Shown here: positions 60,658-64,000 of the stretch, in pieces
How positions within the stretch are numbered: position 1 is the stretch's first letter
Layout: every line of letters begins with the position of its first letter
Source of the DNA: Parabacteroides sp. TM07-1AC
GTDB taxonomy: Bacteria > Bacteroidota > Bacteroidia > Bacteroidales > Tannerellaceae
Assembly: GCF_003480915.1 (NCBI RefSeq)
Contig: NZ_QUKD01000004.1
Span: 401,230-465,229, forward strand
DNA length: 64,000 nt
Reading direction: 5' to 3'
Made by a program: the position numbers and the translations under genes
The notes under the pieces: generated by a model
Told to the model about the DNA's origin: nothing
Seen by the model: only the letters and a program-made list of their open reading frames with translations
The model's database searches: none

Positions 60658-62205
60658 ATGAAAAACAACAATAGTTACATTTTTGGCATCACCCTCGTTG
60701 CTACCCTTGGAGGGTTACTATTCGGATATGATACGGCTGTTATCTCCGGAACTGTAGAATCACTAAGAAAATTCTTTATCGAGCCCTACGGATTACCTCT
60801 CGACCAGGCTAACTCGCTGGAAGGATTTGTGGTCAGCAGTGCGCTGATCGGTTGTATCCTCGGAGCCTCTTTTGCCGGCTGGGTCAGCCAGCGGTACGGT
60901 CGTAAGCCGACATTGATTGTGGCGTCTATTCTTTTCCTGCTCTCGGCGATCGGTTCGGCATGGCCCGAATTCGGATTGGGATTGCCCGGAAGCGGAGATC
61001 ATACTTATATGTATTTGTTTGTAGCTTACCGTATCCTGGGAGGAATAGGGGTCGGTCTGGCTTCGATGGTATCACCGATGTATATCGCTGAGGTTGCCCC
61101 GGCTGACCGTCGCGGTAACCTGGTTTCGTGGAACCAGTTTGCTATCATCTTCGGTATGCTGGTCGTTTATTTTGTGAATTACACGATCGCCTTGCAAGGG
61201 GACGCCTCATGGCTGCATACCGTGGGTTGGCGGTGGATGTTTGCTTCCGAAATCATTCCGGCGGTATTCTTTTTTACCTTGTTGATGTTCGTGCCCGAAA
61301 CGCCCCGTTACCTGGTGATGCGTGGAAAGACGGAGAAAGCATTGACCATCCTCGACCGTCTGATGGGGAAAGACGAAGCGGCGAAAGAGCTGGTCGATAT
61401 AAAGGAAAGTTTCAAAGAAAAGGCCCCCTCCATGCGTCCGTACTTCCGTTTTATGGGAGCGTGGCTGGTTTTGTTCCTGTTGGCTTACGGGGCATTGGAA
61501 CTGGCCGGTAATACAAGTGCGTTGGAGATTGCTTTGATCGGCAGTTTCTTTGTATCGTTGGTGTTCCCGATCCGTTCGTATGGCGTACTTATCATTATGG
61601 TAGGTATCCTGTTGTCCGGCTTCCAGCAGTTTGTCGGTATTAACGTAGTATTATATTACGCACCGGAGATATTTAAGACGATGGGTGCCGCTACCGATGC
61701 CGCATTGTTGCAGCAGATCGTGGTAGGTGCCGTGAACCTGTCGTTTACCGTATTGGCAATCTTTACCGTCGATAAGTTCGGCCGCCGTCCGTTGATGATT
61801 ATCGGTGCTTTGATTATGGCTGTTTCTATGATAATACTGGGGACTACCTTCTATACGCACTCGGTAGGCATCGGTTCGCTGGTCTGCATGCTGGTTTATA
61901 CAGCAGGTTTCGCCATGTCATGGGGACCGGTTTGCTGGGTATTACTGGCTGAAATATTCCCGAACTCTATCCGTTCTACCGTAATGAGTATTGCCGTAGC
62001 CGGACAGTGGATAGCCAACTTCCTCGTATCTTGGACTTTCCCGATGCTCGACAAGAACCAGTACCTGACCGAAACATTCAACCATGGTATGGCCTACTGG
62101 ATTTACGGTCTGATGGGTATCCTGGCTGCCGCTTTCATCTGGAAGTTCGTCCCTGAAACCAAAGGGAAGACGTTGGAGCAGATGGAGCAATACTGGAAAC
62201 GGTAA
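60658..62205 (+). CDS. xylE: D-xylose:H+ symporter (sugar porter family MFS)
   Basis: 515 residues from ATG 60658; a GTG at 60556 would add 34 residues of coding-unlike sequence covering the hairpin. The sugar-porter signatures are clear: GGLLFGYDTAVISG in TM1, RYGRKPTLI, PETPRYLV, GRRPLMIIG and the final PETKGK. Twelve transmembrane helices are expected. It imports xylose for XylA and XylB. It has a long extra TM region around residues 270-330 that is unusual for XylE. Confidence 0.94.
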   Translation: MKNNNSYIFGITLVATLGGLLFGYDTAVISGTVESLRKFFIEPYGLPLDQANSLEGFVVSSALIGCILGASFAGWVSQRYGRKPTLIVASILFLLSAIGSAWPEFGLGLPGSGDHTYMYLFVAYRILGGIGVGLASMVSPMYIAEVAPADRRGNLVSWNQFAIIFGMLVVYFVNYTIALQGDASWLHTVGWRWMFASEIIPAVFFFTLLMFVPETPRYLVMRGKTEKALTILDRLMGKDEAAKELVDIKESFKEKAPSMRPYFRFMGAWLVLFLLAYGALELAGNTSALEIALIGSFFVSLVFPIRSYGVLIIMVGILLSGFQQFVGINVVLYYAPEIFKTMGAATDAALLQQIVVGAVNLSFTVLAIFTVDKFGRRPLMIIGALIMAVSMIILGTTFYTHSVGIGSLVCMLVYTAGFAMSWGPVCWVLLAEIFPNSIRSTVMSIAVAGQWIANFLVSWTFPMLDKNQYLTETFNHGMAYWIYGLMGILAAAFIWKFVPETKGKTLEQMEQYWKR

Positions 62206-62277
62206 CAAGAAATAGCCTGTTTGATACGTATTTGTTGATTTTTCAGCCTTTCGAGTCATACTTAAGCCTGAAAAGCT

Positions 62278-62285
62278 TATATTTG
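62278..62285 (+). promoter_or_regulatory. -7 element for the TPR/AraC regulator
   Basis: TATATTTG 29 bp upstream of the ATG at 62315; no clear -33 element. Confidence 0.5.
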
Positions 62286-62314
62286 CATCTCCGGTGAATA
62301 TTAAAGGGAACGGA

Positions 62315-64000
62315 ATGCAAACAAGCAAAACAATACATATACTAATTGGTATCGGCCTTTTACTCTCTGCCGCCCTCGGGGCAACAGAGAGTAGGGCCGA
62401 TACCCTTTTTCTGCCTGATTTCGCATCCGACCTGCGTTACATACCCGAGATGCAGGCCCGTGCAGCCGACAGTATCTACCTTCCGGGAAACAACGAAACC
62501 CGGATCCCCGATCGCGACAGCCTCCTGGCCCTTTGCGCACAAGTCGGATACGAAGCGATAGAGGATCAGATGCAACGTTATTACGAAGAAGCCATCGACG
62601 CCGTCCCCGAAGATGCCGACCGCCGCGAAGCCGTCCGCCGGATGCGTGAAACAGTCGGACGGATCGGAGGGAGCATCCTCAAGCGTGAACTGGAATATGG
62701 CGAAGCCATCGCCCTGCCCGATAATACGCCGGAAAAGCGCGATAAGAAAATAGCCGTATTCTACGCCCTTGCCGATAAATGTGTCGCCCGCGGGGATGCC
62801 TCTATGGAAATGAGGGCGCTTATCTATATTTTTCGCCGGCTGTATTTACATGAACAATATTACGGGGCTTTTCTTTGTGCCGAACATATCACCAAACGCC
62901 TGGAAGAGGTCGGTAGTGATATCGATCCTGCGGAAGAGAAAAACATCCGCTACGACCTGGGCCGTCTTTATTTCGACTTTCGCGATTATGAGATCGCTGT
63001 CACTTACCTGAAAGCCGCTTTACAGGATACCCCTGTTCTCCGTTATTACAATCTCTATAACCTTCAGGCACGCAATGCACTGGGGCTTTATTACCGTACT
63101 ATCGGCGAAACGGATACTTCCGACTACTATTTTCGCTCCATGCTCGAATGTAAAGACCGTGTCAAGCAGCGTCCCATGTTCGACTGCATCGCCTTGAGCA
63201 ACCTGGCCTCCAACTACCGCCTGCGCGGCCGGTACCGCGAAGCACTCGTCTTGCATGCTGCGGCTTTGCCCGCCTCACAGGCAGAGGGTGATCATAGCTT
63301 CACCTCGGGTATCTACGTCGGGCTGGCGGACTGTTACCTGGAACTGGGCCGTCCGGATAGCTGCAAGGCCATGATCGACAGCGCCCTTTACCATATCGAA
63401 CAATGGCCCTGGGTGATGTCGTACCGTTCGTGCGACCTCTATCCGGTGATGGCCCGCTATTATGCCCGCATCGGCGACCGGGAGCATTCGATTGCTTATA
63501 TGGACTCGACTACGGTGGCAAACCGCCGGCAGGACGAAAAATACAGCGGCCTTCTGGTTCTCCGTGCCAAACAGGAACTGTTCGAGTCGGAGCGTGCCCG
63601 TAAGGAGGCGCAGCTCGTTACCTTCCGTCACGTCTCGGTCATCATGAGTGTGACGGCGGGGGTAATCTTTGTCGTCCTGCTCGTCATCTCCGTCCTTTAC
63701 AGGAAAAAGCATCAGGCTTATCGCAGGCTGGCCGCCCGTAGCCGTGAATGGGCGGAGCAGGTCCCGGCTGTCGTGCCTCCGGCAGAGGCAGATGCTATCG
63801 ACAGGACCCTGATGGAAAATCTCGGCCGCCTGACCGATGAAGAGCAGATTTACCTCGACCCGGACCTCGATCTCGAAACCCTGTCGCAACGCATGGGTGT
63901 TCACCGTAACATGATCTCGAAAGCTGTAAATACCGTCCACGGCAAACCATTCTCCGCATATATCAACGAATGCCGCGTTCGTCAGGCCATCCTGCTGCTT
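62315..64000 (+). CDS. TPR-containing membrane regulator with AraC-type HTH, 3' truncated
   Basis: 562 codons open to the window end. A signal-like N-terminus (TIHILIGIGLLLSAALGATES) is followed by about 380 residues of TPR-like helices in the periplasm (YEIAVTYLKAALQDTP, NALGLYYRTIGETDTSDYYF, LADCYLELGRPDSCKAMI). One transmembrane helix (SVIMSVTAGVIFVVLLVISV) leads to a cytoplasmic linker and the beginning of an AraC-type helix-turn-helix (LDLETLSQRMGVHRNMISKAV). This is a common one-piece regulator in Bacteroidota. The second half of the DNA-binding domain lies beyond the window. Its target is unknown. Confidence 0.88.
   Translation, partial: MQTSKTIHILIGIGLLLSAALGATESRADTLFLPDFASDLRYIPEMQARAADSIYLPGNNETRIPDRDSLLALCAQVGYEAIEDQMQRYYEEAIDAVPEDADRREAVRRMRETVGRIGGSILKRELEYGEAIALPDNTPEKRDKKIAVFYALADKCVARGDASMEMRALIYIFRRLYLHEQYYGAFLCAEHITKRLEEVGSDIDPAEEKNIRYDLGRLYFDFRDYEIAVTYLKAALQDTPVLRYYNLYNLQARNALGLYYRTIGETDTSDYYFRSMLECKDRVKQRPMFDCIALSNLASNYRLRGRYREALVLHAAALPASQAEGDHSFTSGIYVGLADCYLELGRPDSCKAMIDSALYHIEQWPWVMSYRSCDLYPVMARYYARIGDREHSIAYMDSTTVANRRQDEKYSGLLVLRAKQELFESERARKEAQLVTFRHVSVIMSVTAGVIFVVLLVISVLYRKKHQAYRRLAARSREWAEQVPAVVPPAEADAIDRTLMENLGRLTDEEQIYLDPDLDLETLSQRMGVHRNMISKAVNTVHGKPFSAYINECRVRQAILLL

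Overview
The window looks like a chromosomal segment of a gut Bacteroidales bacterium, most likely Parabacteroides. Supporting signs are a SusC/SusD pair, fimbrillin-family lipoproteins, many promoters with the Bacteroidota -7 element TAnnTTTG (some with a TTTG about 19-21 nt upstream), a NUDIX-type sugar regulator ahead of xylB-xylA-xylE, and a family of HU/DUF4469 proteins found in this order. The genus is an inference from gene content; no rRNA or other taxonomic marker is present.

Layout. 1-4.2 kb: 3' end of a SusC transporter gene and its SusD partner, closed by a terminator. 4.2-6.7 kb: a NikR-like repressor and a TonB-dependent receptor, with a NikR-geometry operator between them. 7-14.4 kb: cation/proton antiporter, glycogen branching enzyme, mannose-6-phosphate isomerase, ketopantoate reductase and pyridoxal kinase. 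14.7-23.9 kb: a small unknown ORF, a YecH-like protein, two identical tRNA-Lys genes, housekeeping genes (MBL hydrolase, asparaginase, TRIC-type channel, DUF3943 protein, ABC-F ATPase, S16), a thioredoxin lipoprotein, tRNA-Ser and a truncated acetyltransferase. 24.3-33.7 kb: small stress, repair and regulatory genes, several with clear promoters. 34-43 kb: an AAA/PD-(D/E)XK protein, an HU/DUF4469 protein, an adenosine deaminase and a four-gene fimbrial lipoprotein cluster. 43-52.6 kb: Rpn nuclease remnant, EamA transporter, an outer-membrane barrel with a kinase-like N-terminal region, CDGSH protein, AraC regulator, sugar isomerase-like protein, and a lone Card1-like CARF nuclease with a sigma-54 promoter beside it. 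52.7-56.6 kb: CorC-type protein and the KtrB/KtrA potassium system. 56.9-62.2 kb: complete xylose operon. 62.3 kb to the end: a TPR/AraC-type regulator that runs off the window.

The most unusual signal is not a gene. At least seven intergenic spacers carry a short word repeated at a strict 22- or 23-nt period, often also in inverted orientation, and each locus uses a different word (for example 33783-33880 at 23 nt, 48361-48452, 20110-20148, 6733-6771, 23958-24029 and 28209-28243 at 22 nt). I know of no described element with this architecture. Other leads are the orphan CARF nuclease, the consensus sigma-54 promoter driving an orphan short transcript, the NikR homologue that lacks three of four nickel ligands, and a signal-peptidase-II-like protein that lacks a catalytic aspartate.
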